Source of the DNA: Streptomyces polyasparticus | GTDB lineage: Bacteria; Actinomycetota; Actinomycetes; Streptomycetales; Streptomycetaceae | Length of the DNA: 64,000 nucleotides | Assembly: GCF_014493765.1 (NCBI RefSeq) | Contig: NZ_JACTVJ010000027.1 | Location: 49,023 to 113,022, forward strand | Direction: 5' to 3' | In this document: positions 35,345 to 49,635 of the stretch, one piece after another | How positions within the stretch are numbered: the first letter of the stretch is position 1 | How the letters are laid out: each line of letters opens with the position of its first letter | Program-made: the position numbers and the translations under genes | Notes under the pieces: generated by a model | Told to the model about the DNA's origin: nothing | The model's database searches: none | The model's input: the letters and a program-made list of their open reading frames with translations, nothing else

Positions 35345-36429
35345 CAGAGGACCACCACCGAACGCAGCACCTCGCCGCGGTGCATCTTGGTGAACGCCGC
35401 CTCGACCTGTTCGAGGGCGATGGTCTCCGAGACGAAGCCGTTGAGATCCAGCTTTCCGCTGAGGAACTGGTCGATGAGGACCGGGAAGTCCCGGGTGGGC
35501 AGACAGTCGCCGTACCAGGAGGACTTGACGGCGCCGCCGCGTGAGAAGACGTCGATCAGCGGGAGTTCCAGCTTCATCTGCGGGTCGGGCACGCCGACCT
35601 GGACCACTGTGCCCGCGTGGTCGCGCATGTAGAAGGCCTGCAGAAAGGTCTCGGGTCGGCCGACGGCGTCGATGGCGATGTCCACGCCGAAGCCGTCGGT
35701 GAGTGCACGGACGGCCTCGACGGGGTCCGTGCCCTGGGAGTTGACGGTGTGCGTGGCGCCGAAGCGGGTCGCGCCGTCCAGCTTGCGGTCGTCGATGTCG
35801 ACGGCGATCACGCGGCGGGCGCCGGAGAGGGAGGCGCCGGCGATGGCCGCGTTGCCGACACCGCCGCAGCCGATCACCGCGACCGTGTCCCCGCGCGAGA
35901 CACCGCCCGTGTTGACCGCGGCGCCGTAGCCGGCCATCACCCCGCAGCCGATGAGACCGGCGGCCTCGGGGCGTGCGGCCGGGTCCACCTTGACCGCCTG
36001 ACCCGCCGCGACCAGAGTCTTCTCGGCGAAGGCGCCGATGCCGAGTGCCGGGCTGAGCGGGGTGCCGTCGAGCAGGGTCATCGGCTGGACGGCATTGCGG
36101 GAGTCGAAGCAGTACCAGGGGCGGCCGCGGCGACAGGAGCGGCAGTTCCCGCAGGGTGCGCGCCAGGCGAGCACCACATAGTCGCCGGGCGCGAGATCGG
36201 TGACGCCCTCGCCGACCGCGTCGACGGTTCCTGCCGCCTCATGGCCGAGCAGGAAGGGGAACTCGTCGTTGATCGCGCCCTCGCGGTAGTGCAGATCCGT
36301 GTGGCAGACACCGCAGGCCTGCACCGACACCAGGACTTCGCCGGGGCCGGGCTCGGGGACTCTGATCGTCTGCACCTCGACCGGCGCACCCGATTTCATG
36401 GCGACGACGGCACGGACCTCGTACGACAT
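35344..36429 (-). CDS. mscR: S-(hydroxymethyl)mycothiol dehydrogenase
   Basis: A 361-residue zinc-dependent alcohol dehydrogenase of the mycothiol-dependent formaldehyde dehydrogenase group. Catalytic zinc ligands are C42 ([12 protein letters not shown]) and H63-E64 (GHEAAG). The structural zinc site is [15 protein letters not shown]. The Rossmann motif is [29 protein letters not shown] and [14 protein letters not shown] are typical of MscR. It oxidises the formaldehyde-mycothiol adduct, so it would protect the cell from formaldehyde made by the downstream demethylases. The ATG at 36429 is the first gene of the operon; two GTTGCGC-type motifs lie just upstream. Confidence 0.9.
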
Positions 36430-36444
36430 GACACACCCCCACCT

Positions 36445-36471
36445 GTTGCGCACTGCACGTGGTGTTGCGCG
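36445..36471. promoter_or_regulatory. Paired GTTGCGC motifs upstream of mscR
   Basis: GTTGCGCA (36445-36452) and GTTGCGCG (36464-36471) are direct repeats with 19-base spacing. The same GTTGCGCA core forms a palindrome near the IclR gene, so these are probable operators of that regulator. Confidence 0.55.
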
Positions 36472-36547
36472 ATGAGAGACATACTGGGAACGGCGGCCGG
36501 AAACCGTCAAGAGGGCAGGGAATCCGGTTCTCGCCTGGGGCAGGCGG

Positions 36548-37390
36548 CTACAGCGCGTACCCCATCCGCCGGGACAGCTCGTCCGCCCGGTCCACGGCCC
36601 GTTCGGCCAGCTCCCGCAGCCGCTCCTCGGTCAGCCGGTAGACCGGCCCCGAGATGCTCAGCGCCCCGATGACCTTGCCGTCATGGGCGCGGACCGGAGC
36701 CGCCACTGCAGTCAGACCGATCTCCAACTCCTCCATCGCCAGGGCGAATCCGCGCTCCTGGACCGACCGCAGCTCGTCGCGCAGAACCGCTGAACCGGTC
36801 ACCGTACGGTCGGTGAACCGCGGCAGCGTGCGCGCGAGCAGCCCTTCGCGCAGGGCCGGCGGCTGATGCGCGAGCAGGATCTTTCCGCTCGACGTGGCGT
36901 GCAGCGGGGTGCGGCGGCCCAGCCAGTTCTGCGCCGTGACCGAGGCCGAGCCGCGGGCCTGCATGATGTTGACCGCGGCATCGTCGTCGAGCACCGCGAT
37001 ATTGACCGTCTCGCCCAGCTCGTCGGCGAGTTCACGGCAGACCGGAGCGCCCTCCTGCGAGATGTCGAGGCGTACGGCGGCTGCTCCCGCGAGCCGCAGC
37101 ACACCCGCGCCGAGGAAGTACTTGCCGCGGTCCTGTGTCTGGGAGACCAGGCCCCGGTTCTCCAGTACGCCGAGCAGCCGGAAGGCCGTCGAGCGGTGGA
37201 CGTCGAGCTCGTCGGCGATCTCGGTCACCCCTGCCTCGCCCTGCTCGGCGAGGATTTCGAGCACGCTCACCGCACGCTCCACGGACTGCACCGAACTCTG
37301 CTGCGACCTGGGCGACTTGTCCACGCCCGCGCGTTCGCCCGCGCGTTCGCCGGCGGCTTCCCCGGGGGTTCGTTCCCGCCTGCTGCCCAT
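36548..37390 (-). CDS. IclR-family transcriptional regulator
   Basis: A 280-residue IclR regulator. A low-complexity, charged N-terminus (with [10 protein letters not shown]) precedes the winged helix-turn-helix at about 35-95 ([20 protein letters not shown] and [20 protein letters not shown]). The ligand-binding domain follows, with [18 protein letters not shown] and the closing [17 protein letters not shown]. IclR proteins commonly govern catabolic operons for small organic acids or amines. It lies directly upstream of the demethylation operon on the same strand and faces a Rieske ferredoxin gene, and the shared operator-like motif supports control of both. Confidence 0.9.
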   Translation of the reverse strand: MGSRRERTPGEAAGERAGERAGVDKSPRSQQSSVQSVERAVSVLEILAEQGEAGVTEIADELDVHRSTAFRLLGVLENRGLVSQTQDRGKYFLGAGVLRLAGAAAVRLDISQEGAPVCRELADELGETVNIAVLDDDAAVNIMQARGSASVTAQNWLGRRTPLHATSSGKILLAHQPPALREGLLARTLPRFTDRTVTGSAVLRDELRSVQERGFALAMEELEIGLTAVAAPVRAHDGKVIGALSISGPVYRLTEERLRELAERAVDRADELSRRMGYAL

Positions 37391-37473
37391 CGCTCGCTGG
37401 TCACCCCCAGGCGGCCGGTGACGACCGCTTCTGCGGGAAGTGCTTGACGTGATGCGCTTCCCGCGCGGATTCT

Positions 37474-37509
37474 GTTGCGCAGAGCGCTCCTCGACGCGCC
37501 CTGCGCAAC
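37474..37509. promoter_or_regulatory. GTTGCGCAG/CTGCGCAAC palindrome near the IclR gene
   Basis: Perfect nine-base arms (37474-37482 and 37501-37509) separated by 18 bases. It lies in the divergent region between the IclR gene and the Rieske ferredoxin gene and shares its core with the motif upstream of mscR. Confidence 0.6.
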
Positions 37510-37608
37510 ATGATGTTACCGAAGGGTCCTACCAGCGGTACCCGCGCGGAGGCGGCGTACTGCCGAACCGGCCCTGGATCTCAGATCGTTCACCTTCCGC
37601 GGATCGTT

Positions 37609-37680
37609 CGCATCGCGAGGAGAGCAGCAGTCCGCATCGCGCGGAGAGTAACTGTCCGCATCGCTCGGATCGTCCCTATC
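37609..37680. repeat. Three 24-base tandem repeats upstream of the Rieske ferredoxin
   Basis: Units at 37609, 37633 and 37657 each begin CGCATCGC and share a following GGAGAG- or GGATCG-type block. The period is exactly 24. The array ends 19 bases before the ferredoxin ATG, so it lies in its leader. Confidence 0.75.
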
Positions 37681-37699
37681 CGACCGCACAGGGGGGCTC

Positions 37700-38020
37700 A
37701 TGATTCCCGTCTGCCATGTCGACGACCTCCCCGACGGCGAGGCCGTCCGGATCGACACCGAACCGCCGATCGCCGTCTTCCACAGCGACGGTGAGCTGTT
37801 CGCCCTCGACGACACCTGTACGCATCAGGACGCGTCACTGTCCGAGGGCTGGATCGAGGACTGCCGGGTCGAATGCCCGCTGCACGCGGCCTCGTTCGAT
37901 CTGCGCACCGGCGAGCCGACCTGTCTGCCCGCGCGTGTGCCCGTCCGTACGCATCGCGTGGTCGTGCTCGACGGAATGATCCATGTGGAGCCGCCGGCCG
38001 AGGCGGAGGGCGTGGCCTGA
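37700..38020 (+). CDS. Rieske-type [2Fe-2S] ferredoxin
   Basis: A 106-residue stand-alone Rieske ferredoxin that carries electrons to an oxygenase. The cluster ligands are in DDTCTHQDASLSEG (C-x-H) and CRVECPLHAASFDL (C-x2-H), with the usual acidic loop between. It matches the small ferredoxin subunits of bacterial dioxygenase systems. A GGGGGG stretch serves as ribosome site before the ATG at 37700. It is divergent from the IclR gene and probably serves the GbcA-like oxygenase at 29969, as no other oxygenase is near and a reductase is missing from the window. Confidence 0.9.
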   Translation: MIPVCHVDDLPDGEAVRIDTEPPIAVFHSDGELFALDDTCTHQDASLSEGWIEDCRVECPLHAASFDLRTGEPTCLPARVPVRTHRVVVLDGMIHVEPPAEAEGVA

Positions 38021-38082
38021 GGGTCGCGGGTGGTCGCTGTTCGCACCCGTACGCCTGCCGTGTCCCCAGGGGTGCTCACACC

Positions 38083-38505
38083 TCAAACCCGCACGCCCGC
38101 CACATCCCCCTGCGATGTCCCTGGCCGCGCCCTGGCCGGCTCCCGGCCGGTGCGCTTGGCCTGCCGACGTGCCTGGCGACGCTCCTTGCGCAGCCGCCGT
38201 GCGGTGCTGCGCGGGCTCGACACCACGCCATGGCGCTGATTCCACACCTGGCGCGTCACCCAGACATCCAGGGCGCCCCAGGTCGAGACCACGGTGCCGC
38301 CGACGCTGGCGAGCACCATCGGAAAGGCGAGGGACGATCCGGCGACGGTGCACAGGAATGCCACCGTCGTCGCGATCAAGGTCAACGACGTCAGGATCAC
38401 CGCCCGTACCGCGGCCGTACGCACCGGATCCGGCAGCCTGGGGCGCCCCACCGGATCCTCGACCCACAGCTCGCGCTCCGGCCCCCGCCGATCCGCCGTC
38501 GTCAT
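38083..38505 (-). CDS. Small membrane protein of unknown function
   Basis: A protein of about 140 residues with two hydrophobic segments (VRAVILTSLTLIATTVAFLC and SSLAFPMVLASVGGTVVSTW) separated by a short loop, then a strongly basic tail (RRLRKERRQARRQAKRTGRE). No family is recognised. I chose the ATG at 38505; GTG codons at 38511 and 38529 are also possible and none has an ideal ribosome site. It converges with the Rieske ferredoxin gene and is not obviously part of an operon. Confidence 0.6.
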   Translation of the reverse strand: MTTADRRGPERELWVEDPVGRPRLPDPVRTAAVRAVILTSLTLIATTVAFLCTVAGSSLAFPMVLASVGGTVVSTWGALDVWVTRQVWNQRHGVVSSPRSTARRLRKERRQARRQAKRTGREPARARPGTSQGDVAGVRV

Positions 38506-38947
38506 CAGCACGTCACTCCCACTCCCCACAGTCGGACGCTTCCGCTCCTTGCCGGGTCCGACTCTTCAGTGACTGCCCGGATTTGACCCGGTTCACTCCG
38601 TCGTCCCGTGGAGCGTCGTCCTGCACGTGTGCCCCGTCTTCCCTCACGTAAGGACGAATGAGCAGCCCGGAAGATTCCCGGAAGATTCACATCGGTTGCG
38701 ACCCGCGGTGATCGGTCATCGGGTAATTCCGGCCAAGAGCCGGGGAGTTATGGCCTGAAGTTCACAGGTGGTGTCTGCCACACCGCGGGTGTCCATGTGG
38801 CGGTAAGGACGGACAACTCGGTACGTGCCGCCGCCAGTCGGCCCGAAATCGGTCTCGGACACCCCTTCGAGTTGTACGAGTGTCAGTAGTAGGCTCGCGC
38901 CGTTTCTGAGTCGCGCCCGCCTTCCGGGCGCCGTTCTGGGGGAGGCC
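38506..38947. other. Intergenic region upstream of the conservon
   Basis: About 440 bases without a gene. It must contain the promoter of cvnA on the plus strand and that of the small membrane protein on the minus strand. TAGTAGGCT at 38887-38895 is a possible -10 region for cvnA, but the -35 is weak. I see no riboswitch or strong terminator. Confidence 0.4.
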
Positions 38948-41884
38948 ATGCGCTTTCGCGGGAAGTCCATCCGCCGGAAGATCGTGGCGTTGCTCCTGGT
39001 GCCGCTGCTGTCACTGACCGTCGTCTGGGGGTACGGCACCTACGTCACCGGGCGTGAAGCGGTGCAACTCCTCGATGTCGCCGCGGTCGTGGACAAGATC
39101 GGTTATCCGCTGGACGACACGATCCGGGTGATCCAGGAGGAACGCCGGCAGACGGCGATCCATCTGGCCGACCCCGACGACCCCAAACTCCGCTCCGATC
39201 TGGGCGAGCAGCGGGTCCTCACCGACAAGCTGGTGGAGCGGATCCGGTCCGCCGCCGTGGACGAGGACGTCCGTGACCTCATGGACGCGGCCTCGGCCCG
39301 CCGCCTCGACGCGATCGTCGAGGCCTTCGACTCGCTCGACCCGCTGCGGCGTTCCGTCGACGCGGGCCAGACCGACCGCGGTGAAGCGCTCGATCACTAC
39401 ACCCGCCTCATCGACCCCTGCTTCGCCTACCTCATGTCCACGTACGCCATGGACAACCTGGACGCCGACCGGCAGGCCCGCGCCCTGATCACGCTGGCCC
39501 GCGGACGCGAACTCCTCTCCCTCGAGGACGCGTTGGTGGCCTCGGCCCTGCGCGCCCCTCGCCCGACCAGGGCGGACTGGACGGAGGCGGCCGCGCTGAT
39601 CGCCCAGCGCGAGGTCCGCTACGACAGCGGTCTCGAAGCCCTGCCCGACGACGAGCAGGCCCTGTTCGGGCGGTTCTGGAACGGGCCGTTCGCCGCACCG
39701 CTGCTCAAGGCGGAGAAGGCGCTGATCGACGCGGGCGCCGCACGGCCCCGCACCCTGGACGCCAAGAGCTGGGACGCCGCGGCCGGCCGCGCCCTTGACG
39801 ACGTCGGCGATCTCACGAAGTCCGCGGGCGACCGCTACAAGGAACGCGTCGAGCCCATCGCCATCGGCGTGCTCGTCAAGGCCGTGCTCGTGGGCTTCTT
39901 CGGTCTGCTCGCCCTGGTCTTCGCGCTGGTGATGTCCATCCGTATCGGCCGTGGGCTCGTCCGCGACCTCACCCACCTGCGCGACGACGCCCATGACGCG
40001 GCCGGCGTCCGGCTGCCCGGCGTGATGCGCCGTCTCGCGGCCGGCGAGATGGTCGACGTGGAGACCGAGGCGCCGCTCCTGGAGCACGACAGGGACGAGA
40101 TGGGCCAGGTCGGCCAGGCGCTCAACACCCTGCAGCGCGCGGCCGTCGACGCCGCCGTCAAGCAGGCCGCCATGCGGCGCGGTGTGGCCGAGGTGTTCGT
40201 GAACCTCGCGCGCCGCAGCCAGGTCCTGCTGCACAAGCAGCTCACCCTGCTGGACACCATGGAGCGCAGGACCGAGGACACCACGGAACTCGAGGACCTC
40301 TTCCGCCTCGACCACCTCACGACCCGTATGCGCCGCCACGCCGAGGGCCTGGTGATCCTCTCCGGCGCCGCGCCTTCACGGCAGTGGCGCAAGCCCGTCC
40401 AGCTGATGGACGTGGTGCGTGCCGCCGTCGCGGAGGTCGAGGACTACGAGCGCATCGAGGTGCGCCGGCTGCCGCGGATCGCCGCCAAGGGCTCGGCCAT
40501 CGCCGACCTCACGCACCTGATCGCGGAACTCCTGGAGAACGCCACGGTGTTCTCGCCGCCGCACACCGCCGTCCACGTCGTCGGCGAACGCGTCGGCAGC
40601 GGCTTCACGCTGGAGATCCACGACCGGGGGCTCGGGATGACCTCCGAGCAGCTCCTCGAGGCGAACCTCCGGCTGGCCGAGACACCGGAGTTCGAGCTCT
40701 CGGACACCGACCGGCTCGGCCTGTTCGTGGTGAGCCGGCTCGCCCAGCGTCAGAATGTCCGGGTCTCCCTCACGCCTTCGCCGTACGGCGGAACGACCGC
40801 GGTCGTCTTCATCCCCGAGGTGCTGCTCACCGACGCGTCGGACACCGACGGTTCGGGTCTGCGGGTCGATCTCGACGCCCTGGAGCGGGACGCGGACCGC
40901 AAGGCCCGCCTGGCCCAACTGCCGTTGCCGCCCAAGCCGCTGGACGAGCAGCTCCTGGGCGGACCGGTGGAGCTGGAGGCCCCGCTGGGTCTGGAGGAAC
41001 TGGACGGCGCGCCCTCGAAGGCGGACGCGACCCGTCGCGGCGTGCTCGGCAACCTCGGCGGCGCCGTGGACATCGAGGACGAGGACAGCGAGCGCGGCGG
41101 TCTGTTCCGGCCGCGCCGGCATCTCACCGAGGCTGCGGGCGAACAGCATCAGCAGGCACGCGAAACCGGTGGTGAGGGCGTGCGCGACCGCGGTGCACCG
41201 GGCGGGGTGGACGGCCTGGTGGCGCTGCCGCGGCGCCGGGCGCCCAAGCTGGTCAGCTCCCATGGCCGCACGCTGTCGGAGCCGCCGCGGACCGAGCTGT
41301 CGCGCACCGCGCCCTCGCGCACCAACGCGCCGCGGCCCGAGCCTGCCCGCTCCGAGCCTGCCTGGGCGGAACCGGCCGATGCCGCGTCGGCCGCCGACGA
41401 CCCGTCCGTCTCGCCCGTGGACAGCCCGACCCAGATCCTGCCCCGCCGCGTCCGCCAGGCCAGCCTGGCGCCCCAGCTGAGGACCGCGGAGGCCCCGGCA
41501 CAGCCCGCGGAGCCGGCCGAGGACCGGGACGCCGACGAGGTGCGCAGCAGGATGGCCTCGCTCCAGCGCGGCTGGCAGCGCGGCCGCGTGGAGACGGGCG
41601 AGACCGCCACACCGGCACGGGCGGCCGAGCCCGCGCCCGTACGGGAAGAAGGCCTCGCGCCGGTGCGAGAGGCAGAACGCTCTCCCGTGCGAGAGGCAGA
41701 ACGCTCTCCCGTACGAGACACAGCCGGCGCCCCCGTACAGGAAGAGCGGCCCCCGGCCCAGGAGCCCCCCGCTCATGAGCCCACCGCCCAGGAGCCCCCC
41801 ACACCGCAAGCCGACCCGGCAGCCGCACCGCACGCGGCCGAAGACACCGCACCAAGCACCACACCCGAGGGGAACGGTCGATGA
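38948..41884 (+). CDS. cvnA: Conservon histidine kinase-like protein CvnA
   Basis: A 978-residue sensor with the CvnA layout. A membrane segment (about 13-30) is followed by an extracytoplasmic nitrate-sensor-like helical domain (about 45-300). A second membrane segment (about 302-330) leads into a HAMP-like linker and a GHKL ATPase domain with ELLENATVFSPP (N box) and IHDRGLGMTSEQLLEAN (G1 box). A canonical phosphorylated His box is not evident, as usual for this group. The last 330 or so residues are disordered and rich in Pro, Ala, Glu and Arg. ATG at 38948 has GGGGGAGG upstream. Its stop overlaps cvnB (ATGA). Confidence 0.88.
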   Translation: MRFRGKSIRRKIVALLLVPLLSLTVVWGYGTYVTGREAVQLLDVAAVVDKIGYPLDDTIRVIQEERRQTAIHLADPDDPKLRSDLGEQRVLTDKLVERIRSAAVDEDVRDLMDAASARRLDAIVEAFDSLDPLRRSVDAGQTDRGEALDHYTRLIDPCFAYLMSTYAMDNLDADRQARALITLARGRELLSLEDALVASALRAPRPTRADWTEAAALIAQREVRYDSGLEALPDDEQALFGRFWNGPFAAPLLKAEKALIDAGAARPRTLDAKSWDAAAGRALDDVGDLTKSAGDRYKERVEPIAIGVLVKAVLVGFFGLLALVFALVMSIRIGRGLVRDLTHLRDDAHDAAGVRLPGVMRRLAAGEMVDVETEAPLLEHDRDEMGQVGQALNTLQRAAVDAAVKQAAMRRGVAEVFVNLARRSQVLLHKQLTLLDTMERRTEDTTELEDLFRLDHLTTRMRRHAEGLVILSGAAPSRQWRKPVQLMDVVRAAVAEVEDYERIEVRRLPRIAAKGSAIADLTHLIAELLENATVFSPPHTAVHVVGERVGSGFTLEIHDRGLGMTSEQLLEANLRLAETPEFELSDTDRLGLFVVSRLAQRQNVRVSLTPSPYGGTTAVVFIPEVLLTDASDTDGSGLRVDLDALERDADRKARLAQLPLPPKPLDEQLLGGPVELEAPLGLEELDGAPSKADATRRGVLGNLGGAVDIEDEDSERGGLFRPRRHLTEAAGEQHQQARETGGEGVRDRGAPGGVDGLVALPRRRAPKLVSSHGRTLSEPPRTELSRTAPSRTNAPRPEPARSEPAWAEPADAASAADDPSVSPVDSPTQILPRRVRQASLAPQLRTAEAPAQPAEPAEDRDADEVRSRMASLQRGWQRGRVETGETATPARAAEPAPVREEGLAPVREAERSPVREAERSPVRDTAGAPVQEERPPAQEPPAHEPTAQEPPTPQADPAAAPHAAEDTAPSTTPEGNGR
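41663..41710 (+). repeat. Two identical 24-base repeats inside cvnA
   Basis: Units at 41663-41686 and 41687-41710 are identical and encode VREAERSP twice. A related third unit (VRDTAGAP) follows. They lie in the disordered tail, where in-frame length change would be tolerated. Confidence 0.85.
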
Positions 41885-42321
41885 CCACACCGAGGACCGG
41901 AGCACAGCACGCAGCCCTGCGTTCGTCCGGCGAGCTGAACTGGCTCCTTGACGATCTGGTCGACCGGGTCGCCAGCATCCGCAAGGCACTCGTGCTCTCC
42001 AGTGACGGTCTGCCGACCGGCGCCTCGCAGAATCTCACCCGCGAGGACAGCGAGCACCTCGCGGCCGTGGCCTCCGGCTTCCACAGCCTGGCCAAGGGCG
42101 TCGGCCGGCACTTCGAGGCGGGCCGGGTCCGCCAGACGGTGGTGGAGCTGGACGACGCGTTCCTGTTCGTGACCGCCGCGGGCGACGGCAGCGCGCTCGC
42201 GGTGCTTTCCGACGCGGACTCGGACGTGGGCCAGGTCGCCTACGAGATGACCCTCCTGGTCAAGCGGGTGGGTGTGCACCTGGCGACGGCCCCGCGTACC
42301 GATCTGCCCACGGGAGGGTAG
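41881..42321 (+). CDS. cvnB: Roadblock/LC7 protein CvnB
   Basis: A 146-residue roadblock/LC7-family protein. The fold begins [28 protein letters not shown], seen here by its ELNWLLDDL core, and ends with the strand [15 protein letters not shown]. In conservons CvnB acts with the CvnD GTPase in a membrane-associated signalling complex that resembles eukaryotic or Myxococcus MglA/MglB systems. It is translationally coupled to cvnA and nine bases from cvnC. Confidence 0.92.
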   Translation: MTTPRTGAQHAALRSSGELNWLLDDLVDRVASIRKALVLSSDGLPTGASQNLTREDSEHLAAVASGFHSLAKGVGRHFEAGRVRQTVVELDDAFLFVTAAGDGSALAVLSDADSDVGQVAYEMTLLVKRVGVHLATAPRTDLPTGG

Positions 42322-42330
42322 TAGGAGGGC

Positions 42331-42726
42331 ATGAGCGACGACGGCAGCGCGAACCCGCACTGGTACGACGACGACGCCGGACCGGTGGTACGCCCCTACG
42401 CGATGACGCGGGGCCGTACCGCCGGCGCGGCGCGCCACCGCCTCGATCTCATCGCGCTGGTGGTGCCCGAGCCGCACGCCGACGACGCGGAGGCGGACCA
42501 GACCCTGTCGCCCGAGCACGTCGACATCATCGAGCTGTGCCAGGAGGCCCCCCAGTCGGTGGCCGAGCTGGCCTCCTCGCTCGATCTGCCGCTGGGCGTC
42601 GTACGGGTGCTCATAGGCGATCTCGTGGAGGACGAACTGGTCCATGTCACCCGGCCCGTTCCGCCGGCCGAGCTGCCCGACGAGAGTATTCTGCGCGACG
42701 TGATCACCGGGCTGCGCGCACTGTAG
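42331..42726 (+). CDS. cvnC: DUF742 protein CvnC
   Basis: A 131-residue DUF742 protein, the third standard component of conservons. [20 protein letters not shown] is the family's N-terminal block, and [30 protein letters not shown] is a winged-helix-like region, indicated here by its [12 protein letters not shown] core. The C-terminus ends in the usual [12 protein letters not shown]. In a normal conservon the CvnD GTPase gene would follow at once; here a 3.6 kb oxoprolinase gene comes next. Confidence 0.92.
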   Translation: MSDDGSANPHWYDDDAGPVVRPYAMTRGRTAGAARHRLDLIALVVPEPHADDAEADQTLSPEHVDIIELCQEAPQSVAELASSLDLPLGVVRVLIGDLVEDELVHVTRPVPPAELPDESILRDVITGLRAL

Positions 42727-42758
42727 ACACCGCGCGGGCGATCCCAGAGGAGACCCAC

Positions 42759-46349
<3,591 letters not shown>

Positions 46350-46463
46350 TCCGTGCAGGTCGCATACGGGCCGAACGGGACCGTGGGCGGGCGCCGAACG
46401 GCCAGGATGCGCCCGGGAAACGATCGCCTGCGAAACCGTTGTGCACAGGATCACCCACCCCCG

Positions 46464-46492
46464 GTGAACCACGGACCGCACGCCGCTAGAGT
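46464..46492 (+). promoter_or_regulatory. Candidate promoter of cvnD
   Basis: TAGAGT at 46487-46492 is a good -10 box; GTGAAC at 46464-46469 is a weak -35 with a 17-base spacer. It would give cvnD its own transcript after the inserted oxoprolinase gene. Confidence 0.4.
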
Positions 46493-46568
46493 CTGGGACG
46501 GAACTGTCCTCTGAACTGCCTTGCACACCAAGGACGTTCCGTCACAGCAGCGATCAGGAGTGGAGAAG

Positions 46569-47174
46569 ATGGTCCTCGGGCGTACAGGGCACCGACAGGC
46601 CCCGGTCGAACCGGTCACGCTCAAGATCCTCGTGGCCGGCGGCTTCGGAGTGGGCAAGACGACCCTCGTCGGAGCCGTCAGCGAGATCCGTCCGCTGCGC
46701 ACCGAGGAGCTGCTCAGCGAGGCGGGACGCCCGGTCGACGATCTGCAGGGTGTGGAGCGCAAGGTCACCACGACCGTGGCCATGGACTTCGGGCGCATCA
46801 CGCTCCGCGAGGACCTCGTGCTCTATCTCTTCGGCACCCCTGGCCAGGACCGCTTCTGGTTCCTCTGGGACGAGCTGGCGCAGGGCGCGCTCGGCGCCGT
46901 GGTCCTCGCGGACACCCGGCGCCTGGAGGACTGCTTCGCGGCCGTCGACTACTTCGAGCGGCGCGGCATACCGTTCATGATGGCCGTCAACTGCTTCGAG
47001 GGCGCCACCCGTTACCCCGCGGACATGGTCCGCCAGGCTCTCGACCTCGACGAAGAGGTACCGGTGGTGCTCTGCGACGCCCGTAAGCGCGAATCGGCCA
47101 AGAACGTACTGATCAGCCTGGTCGAGCACGCCATGACGAGGGTGTCGGAGACCCGCGAGCCCGCCGCGACGTAA
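46569..47174 (+). CDS. cvnD: Conservon Ras-like GTPase CvnD
   Basis: A 201-residue small GTPase. G1 is VAGGFGVGKTTLVG, switch and G2 threonines lie around KVTTTVAMDFGRI, G3 is FGTPGQDRFWFLW and the G4-like block is AVNCFEG, in which the usual NKxD is changed as in other conservon GTPases. It cycles between GDP and GTP forms and works with CvnA-C in signalling. The ATG at 46569 is preceded by GGAG. A 220-base gap with its own promoter-like site separates it from the oxoprolinase gene. The stop codon lies within a 20-base direct repeat. Confidence 0.92.
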   Translation: MVLGRTGHRQAPVEPVTLKILVAGGFGVGKTTLVGAVSEIRPLRTEELLSEAGRPVDDLQGVERKVTTTVAMDFGRITLREDLVLYLFGTPGQDRFWFLWDELAQGALGAVVLADTRRLEDCFAAVDYFERRGIPFMMAVNCFEGATRYPADMVRQALDLDEEVPVVLCDARKRESAKNVLISLVEHAMTRVSETREPAAT

Positions 47175-47207
47175 CAGCGCAGGCCGCGACCTGACAGCGC
47201 AGACAGA
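47168..47207. repeat. 20-base direct repeat across the cvnD stop
   Basis: Two imperfect units, starting GACGTAACAGCGC (47168) and GACCTGACAGCGC (47188). The first contains the TAA stop of cvnD. Confidence 0.5.
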
Positions 47208-47217
47208 CCGGCGGCCC

Positions 47218-47239
47218 GCACCCCCGCCGACTGGGGTGC
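47218..47239. terminator. Hairpin between cvnD and glpK
   Basis: Seven-base-pair stem (GCACCCC with GGGGTGC) around an eight-base loop, placed between two converging genes. Confidence 0.55.
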
Positions 47240-47272
47240 GAGCCACCGAGACCAGGGCGCTACGAGGCCTCG

Positions 47273-47319
47273 GGCCTCGCCGTCCTCATGCCTCGCCTGT
47301 CCTCGTGCTCCGCCTGCTC

Positions 47320-47339
<20 letters not shown>
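47273..47339. repeat. About 17-base tandem repeat (x4) across the glpK stop
   Basis: Units begin at 47273, 47290, 47307 and 47323. The first and last are identical over 20 bases (GGCCTCGCCGTCCTCATGCC). The last unit encodes the C-terminal residues of GlpK on the minus strand; the others lie downstream of its stop. Confidence 0.7.
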
Positions 47340-48834
<1,495 letters not shown>

Positions 48835-48906
48835 GGGTTCCCCTTTTCGGATGGCTGCTCGGACAGCGGCCCAGCAGGCTGTGCGAGCAGCGGCTCATGA
48901 AGCTGC

Positions 48907-49635
48907 TCAGAACGCCACGTTGAAGATGAGCCCCGAGAGCGCACCGCCGATGAGCGGGCCGGCCACCGGCACCCAGGCGTAGCCCCAGTCGGACGTTCCC
49001 TTGTTGGGGATCGGGAGCAGTGCGTGGGCGATGCGCGGACCCAGGTCACGGGCGGGGTTGATGGCGTACCCCGTGGGGCCGCCGAGCGAGAGGCCGATGC
49101 CGACGACGAGGAACGCGACGATGAGGACGAGCGTTCCGGAATCCCCGAGGCCCTTGGTCATACCGAACGCCAGGAGCGGCAGCACCAGACCGATGGTCGC
49201 GATGATCTCGGTGACCATGTTGGCCACCGGATTGCGGATCTCAGGACCGGTGGAGAAGATCCCGAGGGTCGGCTGCGCCTTGTCCTCCTGGGCGTTGGCC
49301 TGGAACTGCGCGTAGTACGTCAGCCAGCAGAGGACGGCACCGAGGATGGCACCGATCATCTGCCCGAGGATGTAGAGGTGGACCTGGTCCCAGTCTCCGC
49401 TGTCGACAGCGGCCCCGACGGTGACCGCGGGGTTGAGGTGCCCGCCGGAGAGCGGCGCCGCGGTGTACGCACCCGCGAGCACACCGAAACCCCAGCCGAA
49501 GGCGATGACGACCCATCCGGCGGCTTTCGCCTTGGAGTGGTGCAGTGTGACGGCGGCGCACACACCGGCGCCGAAAAGAATCAGAATCGCGGTGCCGATG
49601 ATCTCACCGACGAAGACGTCCCCATTCGAGTACAT
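48907..49635 (-). CDS. glpF: Glycerol uptake facilitator
   Basis: A 242-residue aquaglyceroporin with six membrane helices. The two half-helix motifs are [11 protein letters not shown] (NPA at 68-70) and [13 protein letters not shown]. The Asp after the second NPAR marks a glycerol facilitator rather than a water channel. It lets glycerol diffuse into the cell, where the adjacent kinase traps it. The ATG at 49635 has AAGGGAG upstream. No GylR-type regulator is encoded next to it, unlike the classical gyl operon; control must come from the 335-base region upstream. Confidence 0.95.
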   Translation of the reverse strand: MYSNGDVFVGEIIGTAILILFGAGVCAAVTLHHSKAKAAGWVVIAFGWGFGVLAGAYTAAPLSGGHLNPAVTVGAAVDSGDWDQVHLYILGQMIGAILGAVLCWLTYYAQFQANAQEDKAQPTLGIFSTGPEIRNPVANMVTEIIATIGLVLPLLAFGMTKGLGDSGTLVLIVAFLVVGIGLSLGGPTGYAINPARDLGPRIAHALLPIPNKGTSDWGYAWVPVAGPLIGGALSGLIFNVAF

